From a virus: a DNA stretch of 64,000 bases. The stretch is from positions 1 to 64,000 of the IMG/VR virus record IMGVR_UViG_3300008624_001193; one strand, 5' to 3'. A model generated the notes under the pieces. That model was not told where the DNA came from and did no database searches. It was given only the letters and a program-made list of their open reading frames with translations. Shown in pieces: positions 41,803-50,491 of this stretch (position 1 is its first letter; every line of letters starts with the position of its first letter). Both the position numbers and the translations under genes were made by a program.

Positions 41803-42883
41803 GAAATTTCATTCGTTTTTTGATTGATTCTACGGTAGGCTCTGTAGTAATTGTAGGATTCATAAAAATAGATTTATACAATGCTTTATCTAATGTAACA
41901 TTTGTTTCTATGTTGTCTCTATTAAAATCCTTTGGTAAGGAATGTCTATATGATGAAAATTTCCAATCTTCGATATTAGTAATATTTTTAACATCTTTTA
42001 ATATGTTTTCCATTTTCATAATGTAATTTTTATCTCGTTTAATTTCAACAAATACAAGATAATTACCATCTTCGTCTGATCCCGGAGATACTTCTACATC
42101 TAAAATATCATAACCACCCTGTTCAATAAAATGTGCAAGATCGTGTGCTGGTGGTTCATATTTAAGTACTTTAAATGATGTAACAATTGTCTCTTCTTCA
42201 GATCCTAATTTTGGTTGAAATGTATCAATTGCTATTACATTGTCAATTACATCTCGCAAGTCGTTTGGTTCAAGTCCTTCACGTACAACTGATTCTGGAA
42301 GTTGTGCCGCCATATTAGGATCTGGTGCAGTTTGGTATTGTTCTTCACCGCCTGCACCTTCATCGTAGGCATCTTTAACATCTTCTAATTCAACATCTTC
42401 GTCACCTGATGTACCGGCAGTATCTGCCAAAAATTCATCAATAAAATGTCTCGGAATTTCTATTTTAACTAACCAACATGGAAGTTTTATAAGTTTTGCC
42501 CTGCGTTTACCTTCTGAAGGTTTCATTTGTCCTTCATCGGTTAATTTTTCTTCATTAGCCCTAGGTTCGGCATCTTCGGGATGAACAAGTTTTGCAGGTT
42601 TTAAATAATGATCTTCTTTGAAACTACACTTGATACCATGTTTTGTAAGACGTTTTGTTGCATCTGGATCGGGCATTAACTTATACGGATACATTAATGT
42701 ACATGTAATCCAGTATTTTTCTACTTGGGGGCCGTCAACTAGCTCACCTTTTTTCCAGTTTTGAAATGCATAAATGTCTAAACTATCTAAAACATCTTCC
42801 CATTCTAATAGAAGATCGAGTAGTGTTTCACTACCATGTATTGAGTTTATATTGTTATTGATTGTTTCGAATTCTTGTGGCAT
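41789..42883 (-). CDS. Conserved T4-like phage protein, unknown
   Basis: A 364-residue protein. The N-terminal part (YWITCTLMYPYKLMPDPDAT, GIKCSFKEDHYLKPAKLVHP, LPCWLVKIEIPRHFIDEF) and the C-terminal part (DILDVEVSPGSDEDGNYLVF) are ordered, with a long acidic linker between (DEDVELEDVKDAYDE). I recall similar segments in uncharacterised T4-like marine phage proteins. It follows gp44 in gene order, where T4 has gp62, but length and sequence give no support for gp62. Confidence 0.55.
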   Translation of the reverse strand: MPQEFETINNNINSIHGSETLLDLLLEWEDVLDSLDIYAFQNWKKGELVDGPQVEKYWITCTLMYPYKLMPDPDATKRLTKHGIKCSFKEDHYLKPAKLVHPEDAEPRANEEKLTDEGQMKPSEGKRRAKLIKLPCWLVKIEIPRHFIDEFLADTAGTSGDEDVELEDVKDAYDEGAGGEEQYQTAPDPNMAAQLPESVVREGLEPNDLRDVIDNVIAIDTFQPKLGSEEETIVTSFKVLKYEPPAHDLAHFIEQGGYDILDVEVSPGSDEDGNYLVFVEIKRDKNYIMKMENILKDVKNITNIEDWKFSSYRHSLPKDFNRDNIETNVTLDKALYKSIFMNPTITTEPTVESIKKRMKFLVNY

Positions 42884-42909
42884 AATACTCCCAAGGCCAT
42901 TTACTATAT

Positions 42910-43830
42910 TTAGCCTGTTTTTAACTTTTCTAATTCGATTAAAGTTGCAGATAAATTAATTTCAGGGTCGGCTATCATACCATGTTTAACCAATCCATTG
43001 CGAATTATAAGAATTGCTTCGTCTTGTTTATCTTCTTCACCCCAAAACTCTAAATTTCTATACAAAAATCTATATACATCCTCATATTCGTCTAATTTAA
43101 CTTGTTCACATATAAGTTTTCTTGCATCTTTAATTTTACCTTCTCTAAATAAACCAACCATTGCTAGTTTATAATCATCTGAACTATCTACATCTGTTGG
43201 TAATGTAAGTTTATTATCTATACAATGTAATTGTACATTGTTTATAGTTTTACGTAAATCGGGATATGTTGCTTTTACATATGTATCTAATACATCTATT
43301 TCAAATTCTATATTCTCTTTTGCAAGTATTTCGCCTACACGAACAATAAATTCTGTTTGATCTAAATTTTGTATATGGAAACCTTGGCACCTTGAATGTA
43401 TTGCAGGAATAATTTTTTGTGGATAATTACAGGTTATAATAAATCGAAGCACCTCGTGATATTGTTCCATTACTCCACGTAATGCTCCTTGTGCATTAGG
43501 AGATAGATAATCTCCTTCGTCTAGTAAAATAACTTTAAATTCACCCCAAGGCATTGTGCTTGCAAAATTTGTCATTTTATATCTTACATCATCTACTCCT
43601 GTTTGCCTTGAAGCATTTATTTGTAATACATCCGCATCTTCAACTTCTAATGCTTTACATAAAACTTTTGCTAAAGTAGTTTTACCTGTACCTGGACCGC
43701 CACTAAACAATAAATGTGGTATTGATTTTTCTGCAATCCAAGTTTCTACTTGTTGTCGTTGTGAATTGTCTCTAAATACGTATTCGTTTGCAGTTTCAGG
43801 TCTGTACTGCTCTGTCCAAAGTTTTTTCAT
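42910..43830 (-). CDS. gp44: Clamp-loader ATPase (gp44)
   Basis: A 306-residue AAA+ protein close to T4 gp44. LLFSGGPGTGKTTLAKVLC is Walker A, VILLDEGDYLSPN Walker B (DEGD rather than DEAD), and AIHSRCQGF holds the S-R-C arginine finger. It loads gp45 on primed DNA. A small-subunit gp62 was not found in this window. It overlaps the glycosyltransferase-like gene at its start. Confidence 0.9.
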   Translation of the reverse strand: MKKLWTEQYRPETANEYVFRDNSQRQQVETWIAEKSIPHLLFSGGPGTGKTTLAKVLCKALEVEDADVLQINASRQTGVDDVRYKMTNFASTMPWGEFKVILLDEGDYLSPNAQGALRGVMEQYHEVLRFIITCNYPQKIIPAIHSRCQGFHIQNLDQTEFIVRVGEILAKENIEFEIDVLDTYVKATYPDLRKTINNVQLHCIDNKLTLPTDVDSSDDYKLAMVGLFREGKIKDARKLICEQVKLDEYEDVYRFLYRNLEFWGEEDKQDEAILIIRNGLVKHGMIADPEINLSATLIELEKLKTG

Positions 43831-44540
43831 AATGTTAAATATGAATTTGTAAAACCGTACGAACGGTCAGTTTCATTAAAATAATAATTATTTGGATGCA
43901 ACCAAATATTACCCATAGAACTATTTCCAAATGGTTGCGATGTGTTATTAAAAAATTTTATAAACTTAAATTCAATAAACACATTTACATTTGACATATA
44001 TGCTTGTGCTAAATGAGATATCCAACTGTCAGTACCTATAAACATAATAGATTTACTTGCTATTTCTGCAAGATATTCCCATTCATAATCAGGTTTATCT
44101 ATTTGTACTATTGTATAATGTTTTGAATATTTTGTTAACACATGATCAATAATATTATTTGGTAAAGGTAGTTTGCCTTGTGTATGTAATAATATTATAT
44201 TTTCTTTCTCTACGCCTTCGTGAATATATAATTTAGGCCCTAATATTTTAGGTTTTATTTTAATGTTTAAATAATTAAATAATAAATCAGATCTAGAATT
44301 TATATTATATGGTTTACGTATAAATTCTAGATCTAGTTTATTAAAATTTAATTCTACTAAATTATCGTCATTATAATCTATTTTTGTTACATATGGGTTG
44401 TATTTTAAAAAAGGATTATTATATTTGTCGATAAAAGTATATCCTGCCTCATGTAAATTTTCAGGAAACTCTGTCAATATTAAATTATCACCTATTTTAG
44501 TTTTTTTATATGAATAGGTTATACAAATATTATTTTTCAT
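43827..44540 (-). CDS. GT9-like glycosyltransferase domain protein
   Basis: A 237-residue protein. The C-terminal half has TIVQIDKPDYEW and SIMFIGTDSWISHLAQAYMSNV, resembling the D-S-x-x-x-H-x-x-x-A of heptosyltransferase (GT9) families, where an acidic residue and His interact with nucleotide sugar. The N-terminal domain is shorter than usual. Likely to act on sugars, but acceptor is unknown. It is coupled to the gp44 start as ATGA. Confidence 0.5.
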   Translation of the reverse strand: MKNNICITYSYKKTKIGDNLILTEFPENLHEAGYTFIDKYNNPFLKYNPYVTKIDYNDDNLVELNFNKLDLEFIRKPYNINSRSDLLFNYLNIKIKPKILGPKLYIHEGVEKENIILLHTQGKLPLPNNIIDHVLTKYSKHYTIVQIDKPDYEWEYLAEIASKSIMFIGTDSWISHLAQAYMSNVNVFIEFKFIKFFNNTSQPFGNSSMGNIWLHPNNYYFNETDRSYGFTNSYLTL

Positions 44541-44796
44541 CCATTCCGCTAAAGTGATATAATAGTATACTATAATGTAACGCTTTTAGCAAGTCTTTTT
44601 TGTTTTTTCCTTCTTTATCTCCGAAACGATAAAGATATTTTATTGCATTTGCTCTGCAAAAAGGTTCGGCAATATTAAGATGTTTAAATACATCTTGTAT
44701 TTGAAAATCATCAGCGGCATAATGTTCACCGTATGTTTTATTGATGTATTCTGTTAGTTCTTTTAATATTTCTCCTTCATTGTATCTATATTTCAT
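44530..44796 (-). CDS. DUF3310-like protein
   Basis: An 88-residue protein of the DUF3310 family, often annotated as nucleotide kinase-like. HYAADDFQIQDVFKHL, FCRANAIKYLYRFGDKEGK and DLLKALHYSILLY match its order. The family is common in phages; its biochemical role is not known. It sits between RpiB and the GT9-like gene. Confidence 0.75.
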   Translation of the reverse strand: MKYRYNEGEILKELTEYINKTYGEHYAADDFQIQDVFKHLNIAEPFCRANAIKYLYRFGDKEGKNKKDLLKALHYSILLYHFSGMDEK

Positions 44797-44803
44797 TTTC
44801 TCC

Positions 44804-45247
44804 TTAATCTATCATTTTGACTCTGACTTCGTGCCTACCACCTAAAAAGTCTGTTTCAAAAAATGTATTTGCTATATTAATTGCTTGGTATGGTGTTACT
44901 ACTCTTGCTCCCATACATAATATATTTGCATTGTTATGTTGTCTAGCCATCATTGCAGTATATACATCATGGCATAATGCGGCTCGTACACCTTTTACTT
45001 TATTAGCAACCATACTCATTCCGATACCTGTACCACATATGAGTATACCATAATCTGCATCGCTAGTGGCCACCAAATCAGCGACCATTTTTCCATATTC
45101 AGGATAATGTACACTATCAAGTGAATTGCATCCTACGTCATGAAAACGTGTAGTATCGTCTTTTTTCATTAATGATGTATATAATGCATCTTTAACTGAT
45201 TGTTTTATCTCATAACCGGCATGATCACATCCAATAACAATTTTCAT
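44804..45247 (-). CDS. rpiB: Ribose-5-phosphate isomerase B
   Basis: A 147-residue RpiB, which interconverts ribose-5-phosphate and ribulose-5-phosphate. VIGCDHAGYEIK, DVGC, GILICGTGIGMSMVANK (Cys active site region) and RAALCHDVYTAMMARQHNNAN are all family signatures, and the length is typical. It would push pentose carbon into PRPP, needed by the PRTases and AICAR transformylase. It lies near the AICAR transformylase gene in the same direction. Confidence 0.92.
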   Translation of the reverse strand: MKIVIGCDHAGYEIKQSVKDALYTSLMKKDDTTRFHDVGCNSLDSVHYPEYGKMVADLVATSDADYGILICGTGIGMSMVANKVKGVRAALCHDVYTAMMARQHNNANILCMGARVVTPYQAINIANTFFETDFLGGRHEVRVKMID

Positions 45248-45255
45248 ATTTTCTC

Positions 45256-45498
45256 CTAATTCAAATAATAAGATGCTATCTCGTCCCCAGATGCCTCAGG
45301 CGATGCATCTGCCATTTTTATAATTATTTCATGTAATTCATCGGCTTGATCTTCGTCCTCAGGATAGAAATGTGCTTCTTCTGCTCCGATACTTTGTAAA
45401 TATTCTTTTGATTCTCGTAGCTCGTGAAGTTCAAAGATTATGCCATTAATACATAATTTACCGTCCACTACACATATAACTGGGTTTTTATCAATCAT
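45256..45498 (-). CDS. Small hypothetical protein
   Basis: An 80-residue acidic protein with a strand-like start (NPVICVVDGKLCINGIIF) and helical, acidic second half. Unknown family. It lies between RpiB and AICAR transformylase, so a metabolic accessory role is possible. Confidence 0.5.
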   Translation of the reverse strand: MIDKNPVICVVDGKLCINGIIFELHELRESKEYLQSIGAEEAHFYPEDEDQADELHEIIIKMADASPEASGDEIASYYLN

Positions 45499-45501
45499 AA
45501 T

Positions 45502-46446
45502 TTAATGATGGAAAAGTCTAATGCCTGAAAAAATCATAACCATATCATGTTCATCGGCGGCTTCAATTACTTCATTGTCTTTAACACTACCACCTGCTTG
45601 TACTATATATTTTACTCCGCATTTAGCGGCATAATCTATGTTATCTCTAAATGGAAAAAATGCATCTGAGGCTAATGATACTTTATCAAGTTTTTGTTCT
45701 TTGGCCCAAGTTGTTGCTTTTGTGCCTGCCAACTCTGTACAATCTATACGGCTTTGCTGACCTGCTCCAATGCCTATCATTTGTCCGTTTAATGCATAAC
45801 CTACAGAATTTGATTGAGTATATTTAAGAGTAATAGCCGCCAATACTAAATCGTTTTGTGCTATAGCTGATAGTTCTTTATTTTTTGTTACAATTTTAGT
45901 TATTAATGTTTCTTTGTTTAATATAATATCGTTCCGTTGTTGCGAAAAAACAACTCCATAAATTTCTCTAGTTTCAATAGGAGGAGGTAGGTACCCTGCA
46001 TCCATTTGTAAGATTAAATATTTGCCATCCTTTTTTTCTTTTAATAATTCTAATGCATCATCGTCATATCCAGGTGCGGCAATTCCATCTGATACTACTG
46101 TTTTAATATACTTTGCACATTCTAAATCTACTTTTTGACTAAGAGCTATAAAGTCACCAAAGGAAGATTTAGGATCTGCACTCCTTGCTTTTCTATATGC
46201 ATCTGTTATAGTTTTACCTACTGCGGCACCTGCAGGGCTAACATGTTTAAACGATGTTGCCGCAGGTAATCCTAATGCACTATCTAATTCTTTAACTAAT
46301 TGCCATGCATTTATTGCATCTAACAAATTAATGTAACCTGGTTGCCCATTCAATTCAGTAAAAGGCAAATTGCGTTTTGCACTTGCTACTGATGCCGATC
46401 CTTGATGTGGATTACAGCCATATTTTAAAGTTATATAGTTACCCAT
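45502..46446 (-). CDS. purH: AICAR transformylase, stand-alone (PurH C-domain type)
   Basis: A 314-residue AICAR formyltransferase, lacking the N-terminal IMP cyclohydrolase domain of PurH. It has LKYGCNPHQ, FKHVSPAGAAVG, SSFGDFIALS, KYTQSNSVGYALNGQMIGIG, SRIDCTELAG and SDAFFPFRDN. The K-H of FKHVSPAG is the catalytic pair. These blocks look more like eukaryotic ATIC than bacterial PurH from memory, with about 55 residues missing after the ELAG block. It makes FAICAR in purine synthesis, using host IMP cyclohydrolase. A neighbour of RpiB. Confidence 0.9.
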   Translation of the reverse strand: MGNYITLKYGCNPHQGSASVASAKRNLPFTELNGQPGYINLLDAINAWQLVKELDSALGLPAATSFKHVSPAGAAVGKTITDAYRKARSADPKSSFGDFIALSQKVDLECAKYIKTVVSDGIAAPGYDDDALELLKEKKDGKYLILQMDAGYLPPPIETREIYGVVFSQQRNDIILNKETLITKIVTKNKELSAIAQNDLVLAAITLKYTQSNSVGYALNGQMIGIGAGQQSRIDCTELAGTKATTWAKEQKLDKVSLASDAFFPFRDNIDYAAKCGVKYIVQAGGSVKDNEVIEAADEHDMVMIFSGIRLFHH

Positions 46447-47054
46447 TTGACATGTCCTACTTTAAGTGTTGGTATTACCTTTGGCTTAACGCCAGTTTTT
46501 TCATATACATTTCTTGCAAATATTAAATCTTCTGCTACCCAAGTTGTTTCACCACTTGATCGTTCTATTTTAGGTACATAATAAAACGGAAATTCTAACT
46601 GTTGAATTAAACTGCTATGTATTTTCATGAAGCCTCCTGCAACATGATCTACTTCAAATATTTCTTTATGACTTAAAACTTCCTTTGGTGATAACAAAGT
46701 TGGTTCATCTTTCCAGTAACCTACTAAACTAGTTTGATTATTAGGATTAAAAATATACCACCCGCTTACAAACTTTTCTTCCGAATACATTAATTCTTGC
46801 ATTTGTTGCAAAGAAAATTTAATATCCGCATCTATAAAAATAAACCATTCTACTGTTTTTGCAAATTCGTATGGGTTAGATTGATTACCTTGTGTTAATA
46901 ATTTGTTTCGGCCTTCAGTTTGGTTTGATGCAACCATACTAATAATTTTACCATCTTCGTTTTTGGCAAGCCATTCCTGAAAAGGTACCCATTGTTGAAA
47001 CAATATATTAGGTACCATTTGTTGCCCTGACGGTATTAAAAATGCATATTTCAT
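46431..47054 (-). CDS. GT-A-like glycosyltransferase
   Basis: A 207-residue protein, starting MKYAFLIPSGQQ at the ATGA joint with the next gene. EGRNKLLTQG is followed by WFIFIDADIKF, a D-x-D motif with the hydrophobic strand before it, characteristic of GT-A glycosyltransferases. HVAGGFMKIHSSL and WVAEDLIFARNVYEKTG complete the fold with a likely acidic base. Acceptor and sugar are unknown. It is coupled to the SGNH protein, so they may act on the same glycan. Confidence 0.65.
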   Translation of the reverse strand: MKYAFLIPSGQQMVPNILFQQWVPFQEWLAKNEDGKIISMVASNQTEGRNKLLTQGNQSNPYEFAKTVEWFIFIDADIKFSLQQMQELMYSEEKFVSGWYIFNPNNQTSLVGYWKDEPTLLSPKEVLSHKEIFEVDHVAGGFMKIHSSLIQQLEFPFYYVPKIERSSGETTWVAEDLIFARNVYEKTGVKPKVIPTLKVGHVKWVTI

Positions 47055-47707
47055 ATTGTTTTTAACCATTCTTGTAATGGCTTTGATACTAGTTCTCCTA
47101 TCGCTTTGTTACCTTCTAACGTAGGATGTCCTATAATTTGTCCGCCTTGTTGCCACGGGCCTAGTTCCATATACATTTCATTATGGTAGTTTGGATTTTT
47201 ATATATTACTTCGTCTATAGAAGGCTTCACTTCTAATACAGTTGTATTACCATAATTAAATTGTTTTGTATCTCGTCTGCAATGAAACATTGCACATGGC
47301 TTATTAATAGAACTAATATAAGCAACCGCAAAACGACTAAAGGATAATTGGTTATCTGTTGTTTCTTTTTCGCTTCTAATGCTTATTGTTTTACAACTAT
47401 CTTTTAACGTATAATGGTCTATATCATTTGCTTTAATGAAATCAAAATCATCATTATTAGTAAGCAAAAATCTAGGTTCAAATGATTCTTGTAGTAATAT
47501 ATAATCAAATTTAGATATGTCTATTTTATCTAGTAATGTTGCATAATTTAAATACCCGCCTCCAGGAAACGAATACACTACAAGATTAGATATTCCTAAA
47601 AAATTATACCAACCTATTTGATTCTCTACAACTTCGCCTAAAGGATTTGACGGATCTAATTTATGTGTTCCGGCTGATATACTACAACCTAATATTAATC
47701 CCCTCAT
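47051..47707 (-). CDS. SGNH-like hydrolase
   Basis: A 218-residue protein starting GLILGCSISAGTHKL, resembling the SGNH block I region, with a Gly-Cys-Ser rather than Gly-Asp-Ser. SFPGGGYLNY and DYILLQESFEPRF match blocks II and III; HPTLEGNKAIG gives a C-terminal H block (expected D-x-x-H is changed to H-P-T). It may be a divergent esterase. It is ATGA-coupled on both sides to a GT-A-like gene and a zinc-ribbon gene. Confidence 0.55.
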   Translation of the reverse strand: MRGLILGCSISAGTHKLDPSNPLGEVVENQIGWYNFLGISNLVVYSFPGGGYLNYATLLDKIDISKFDYILLQESFEPRFLLTNNDDFDFIKANDIDHYTLKDSCKTISIRSEKETTDNQLSFSRFAVAYISSINKPCAMFHCRRDTKQFNYGNTTVLEVKPSIDEVIYKNPNYHNEMYMELGPWQQGGQIIGHPTLEGNKAIGELVSKPLQEWLKTI

Positions 47708-47919
47708 ATACCACTAACTCTCTCCTCATCATCTATAATACTATTGGGCTTAATTTCTACATTTTTTGTTTGGCCACAATGCATACAATGTACTTTTTCG
47801 TCAGATGAAAGGGTCAAATTATAATTAGTTAATTTAGTAGGAGATACAGCATAACTCCACCATAAATGACATAGATCGCATTCGAAATGATATATTATTT
47901 CTGCCGTATATCTGTGCAT
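47704..47919 (-). CDS. Small zinc-ribbon-like protein
   Basis: A 71-residue protein with FECDLCHLWW and VHCMHCGQT, two C-x-x-C knuckles spaced 28 residues apart, as in zinc ribbons. It could bind nucleic acid or act as a small scaffold. It is ATGA-coupled to the SGNH gene. Function unknown. Confidence 0.6.
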   Translation of the reverse strand: MHRYTAEIIYHFECDLCHLWWSYAVSPTKLTNYNLTLSSDEKVHCMHCGQTKNVEIKPNSIIDDEERVSGI

Positions 47920-47929
47920 ATTATTTTTA

Positions 47930-48373
47930 TTAAGTACAATATTCTCGTCCTGTAAATAACTCTTCAGGATTAACCATTGTTTTGATTTCTAATATATTGC
48001 CGTTTGGATCTTCTATAAACATTGTTTCTTGTTCTAAAATTTTTCCTTTAAATCTTACAAAAGGTTCTTCGACAAATTTTATATTATTGTTTATTAATTT
48101 TTCTTTTAATGACTTAAATACATCTGGATCAAGATGTACACCAAAATGCGGTACTTGCACCCTACCCATATCAACATTGTGCCCTTCATTTTTTGGTTCG
48201 CCTCCGCACGAGGCATGTAATGTAAGCTCATTACCCCAAAAATTTATATCGCACCATGAATCAGGTGGTTTAATTTCTGAATTACCTTTTGTGCATCCTA
48301 GCACATTACAATAAAAATCAATTGCTGTATCTAAGTCACCTGCAAGAATTGCTAAGTGAAAAGTGTTTGCCAT
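47930..48373 (-). CDS. VOC/glyoxalase-fold protein
   Basis: A 147-residue protein of the vicinal oxygen chelate superfamily. FHLAILAGDLDTAIDFYCNVLGC and HFGVHLDPDVFKSL are the two beta-alpha-beta-beta modules, and MFIEDPNGNILEIKT closes the second with the metal-ligand Glu. Members are glyoxalases, dioxygenases or resistance proteins, so the substrate cannot be read. In a phage it is uncommon. Confidence 0.75.
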   Translation of the reverse strand: MANTFHLAILAGDLDTAIDFYCNVLGCTKGNSEIKPPDSWCDINFWGNELTLHASCGGEPKNEGHNVDMGRVQVPHFGVHLDPDVFKSLKEKLINNNIKFVEEPFVRFKGKILEQETMFIEDPNGNILEIKTMVNPEELFTGREYCT

Positions 48374-48440
48374 TTTATATTACCGCTACTTTGCCCTCTA
48401 TCACTATCCTAATAGGCTTGTGTAGTGGCTTCAACTATAT

Positions 48441-49640
48441 TTATTTTAATGGCGGGGCGTATAACAATCCCCCTTTATTATACAATCTATTTAAACCTCT
48501 GTCAAGGCCTAATCTTGTTTCTTTACCTAAATACATTTCAAATATTTCTCTATAATTTCCTATAATAGAAATAATGTCAAAGGCAAAGGTGTTACTAATA
48601 CCTAATTTTTCACCTAGATTGCCTTGCTCGCCCATAAACATTTGAACCAACGGATCTTTATGATTAGTAAAATCATCTATGTTAACTTGGTCTATACCAA
48701 ACTCTTCTGCAAGAAATAAAACATATATTGCCCATCTAGCAATATCTGAAAACTGCTGGTCGCCATATTTTATTGCTGGACTTAACGGTTCCTTTGATAT
48801 AACTTCAGGTAAAATAACATGAGCAGTAGGATTAGAAAATATAGATTTTTTACCCGCTAGTGCTGAACGATCAGAACCAAACATATCACACTCACCATCC
48901 ATATAAGCATCTGGTGCAGATTCACCTACTTTTAGTGGTACAGGGATAAAGTCTACATCCCAGAGCTCAAAGAAATCTTTGATATTTTGTGCGGCAGTAG
49001 ATTCTTCATTATAACATACCCTTGCTCCGGTTAAATCCTTTGCACTTTTAACACCTAAACTTTTGCGTACAATAAACCCTTGCCCATCATAATATGTTGT
49101 AGGTAAAAATTCTATACGCCATTTTACATCACGTGAATATGTCCATGTTGTTGTAGCACTAATAACATCTACAGTACCATCAAATAAATATTCAAATCTA
49201 GTTTTACCGTCAACTTCAACGGTTTTCATTACCCAATCTTCGCCCATAACTGCAATAGCAATTGCGGTACAAATATCTACATCAAATCCTTCCCAATGGG
49301 CTGTTCCAAAACTTTGACTAAATCCAGGTTTATCGTTATACGAACCACATATCATATATCCCCGATCTCGAATACGTTTTACTGTTTGTCCGAATGTAGG
49401 TTTGTATTCCTCACCTAGTTTATAAGGAGGAGGCTCATGTTTAGCATGTTTCTTTTTTAATGCCTCAAGTTCTTTTTTTACTCCTTCAAATTTATCTCTA
49501 TAGTAATTAACATTAGATGCTTTTTCAGGAGGATAGCCGGCTATTTCGTCAGCAGGATTGCCTGCACTAGAAGGTACTCCGATGCCTAGTAGTACGCAAA
49601 TACTAATTGTTGTAAAAATCTTCCTATAGGTTTCCCACAT
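48441..49640 (-). CDS. Periplasmic amino-acid-type solute-binding protein (AapJ-like)
   Basis: A 399-residue protein with a signal peptide (residues 1-26; FTTISICVLLGIGVPSSAG). After a 40-residue charged insertion comes GYMICGSYNDKPGFSQ, WEGFDVDICTAIAIAVMG, FEYLFDGTVDVISATTTW and VCYNEESTAAQNIKDFFE, the order of family 3 amino-acid-binding proteins, most like AapJ. It would bind L-amino acids in the host periplasm. No transport permease is beside it, so it may use the host transporter or serve another role. Adjacent to a cytochrome-like membrane protein. Confidence 0.82.
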   Translation of the reverse strand: MWETYRKIFTTISICVLLGIGVPSSAGNPADEIAGYPPEKASNVNYYRDKFEGVKKELEALKKKHAKHEPPPYKLGEEYKPTFGQTVKRIRDRGYMICGSYNDKPGFSQSFGTAHWEGFDVDICTAIAIAVMGEDWVMKTVEVDGKTRFEYLFDGTVDVISATTTWTYSRDVKWRIEFLPTTYYDGQGFIVRKSLGVKSAKDLTGARVCYNEESTAAQNIKDFFELWDVDFIPVPLKVGESAPDAYMDGECDMFGSDRSALAGKKSIFSNPTAHVILPEVISKEPLSPAIKYGDQQFSDIARWAIYVLFLAEEFGIDQVNIDDFTNHKDPLVQMFMGEQGNLGEKLGISNTFAFDIISIIGNYREIFEMYLGKETRLGLDRGLNRLYNKGGLLYAPPLK

Positions 49641-50107
49641 TACTTCAACGTCCTATATATTTCCATCAGCTCAGTGTCGGATATAGGAGTTGCCATTGTG
49701 TAATATTTTTGGTGTCCGACAGACATAAAACCTTTTAAGTCTGCGAAACTTGGATATGTACTTTGCAAACCGGAAATTAAATGGTCAGGATCTAAATGAC
49801 ATTCAGCACATTCGTTACCTTTTGACATAACTCTAGTGGCCGCCTTATATCTTTCACTTTGTACTAATACTGAGTTTAAATCTTTTTCAATCCAGTCGAC
49901 TTTTTCTTGCATGTCGGGAATAATGAAAAATATTAACCATGCTAATAAAGCAATAATAATATAATCTAAAGTTTTAATGCCTTTGACTGATTCAAAGGTT
50001 TCACTCTCAATTTGCTTTACAGGTTCAAATTTCACTTCTTCTTCGCCATTTGTAGTTACCGTCGTCTGAACAGTATCTTTTGTAGTTTTAGTTTTTTGTT
50101 CTGCCAT
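49640..50107 (-). CDS. Membrane-anchored c-type cytochrome-like protein
   Basis: A 155-residue protein. Residues 1-45 are a charged N-terminal region, residues about 47-66 one membrane helix (DYIIIALLAWLIFFIIPDM), and the periplasmic part holds NECAECHLDPDH with one C-x-x-C-H heme-attachment motif. The usual distal Met may be in FMSVGHQKYYTM or further. Heme lyase of the host would be needed. It starts at the stop of the binding-protein gene, so both are likely made together. Confidence 0.6.
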   Translation of the reverse strand: MAEQKTKTTKDTVQTTVTTNGEEEVKFEPVKQIESETFESVKGIKTLDYIIIALLAWLIFFIIPDMQEKVDWIEKDLNSVLVQSERYKAATRVMSKGNECAECHLDPDHLISGLQSTYPSFADLKGFMSVGHQKYYTMATPISDTELMEIYRTLK

Positions 50108-50123
50108 GTTAACCTAACTTAAT

Positions 50124-50468
50124 TTACTTTGCTTTTCCAATCTGCGTAAGTTTTTTAGTTATTTGTTGTTGGAACCATTTAAGTACAATAGGTATACTTA
50201 CATTAGATGTTAATCCAAACAAATATCCAACCGGATATTTATAACTTGCATAAGGTGCAAGTTGTGGAATATTTGAAAAAACAATCGATATGAGTAAATA
50301 TCCTGTTACTGCCATACCAAGATTTATAAACCAGTCAAAGACAATCAAACCTCTGTGTCCTGCATATTTGTCTCTGTTATCTTGTCTGTAATTGAATAAG
50401 AATATAAATGTAGACGAAAATGCTACTACACCCATCATTACTAATTCATCTATTGCAAATAAATCCAT
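50124..50468 (-). CDS. Small multi-pass membrane protein (holin-like)
   Basis: A 114-residue protein with three likely membrane segments (about residues 6-24, 47-68 and 80-98) and a basic C-terminus (QQQITKKLTQIGKAK). This size and layout match class I holins, but a channel or transporter subunit is equally possible. It sits in the binding protein/cytochrome group. A GATAAATA box is 16-23 bases upstream. Confidence 0.5.
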   Translation of the reverse strand: MDLFAIDELVMMGVVAFSSTFIFLFNYRQDNRDKYAGHRGLIVFDWFINLGMAVTGYLLISIVFSNIPQLAPYASYKYPVGYLFGLTSNVSIPIVLKWFQQQITKKLTQIGKAK

Positions 50469-50483
50469 ATAGTTCCTCCTAAA

Positions 50484-50491
50484 TATTTATC
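50484..50491 (-). promoter_or_regulatory. T4-late-like box GATAAATA
   Basis: The minus strand reads GATAAATA 16-23 bases before the ATG of the small membrane protein, followed by AGGAGG as ribosome site. It overlaps the stop region of the Cys-cluster gene. Suggests late expression of the membrane group. Confidence 0.4.

Noticed and set aside
41789-42883. gp62 clamp-loader small subunit
   Set aside because: Gene order after gp44 would fit, but the protein is about twice as long as gp62 and I see no matching sequence pattern.
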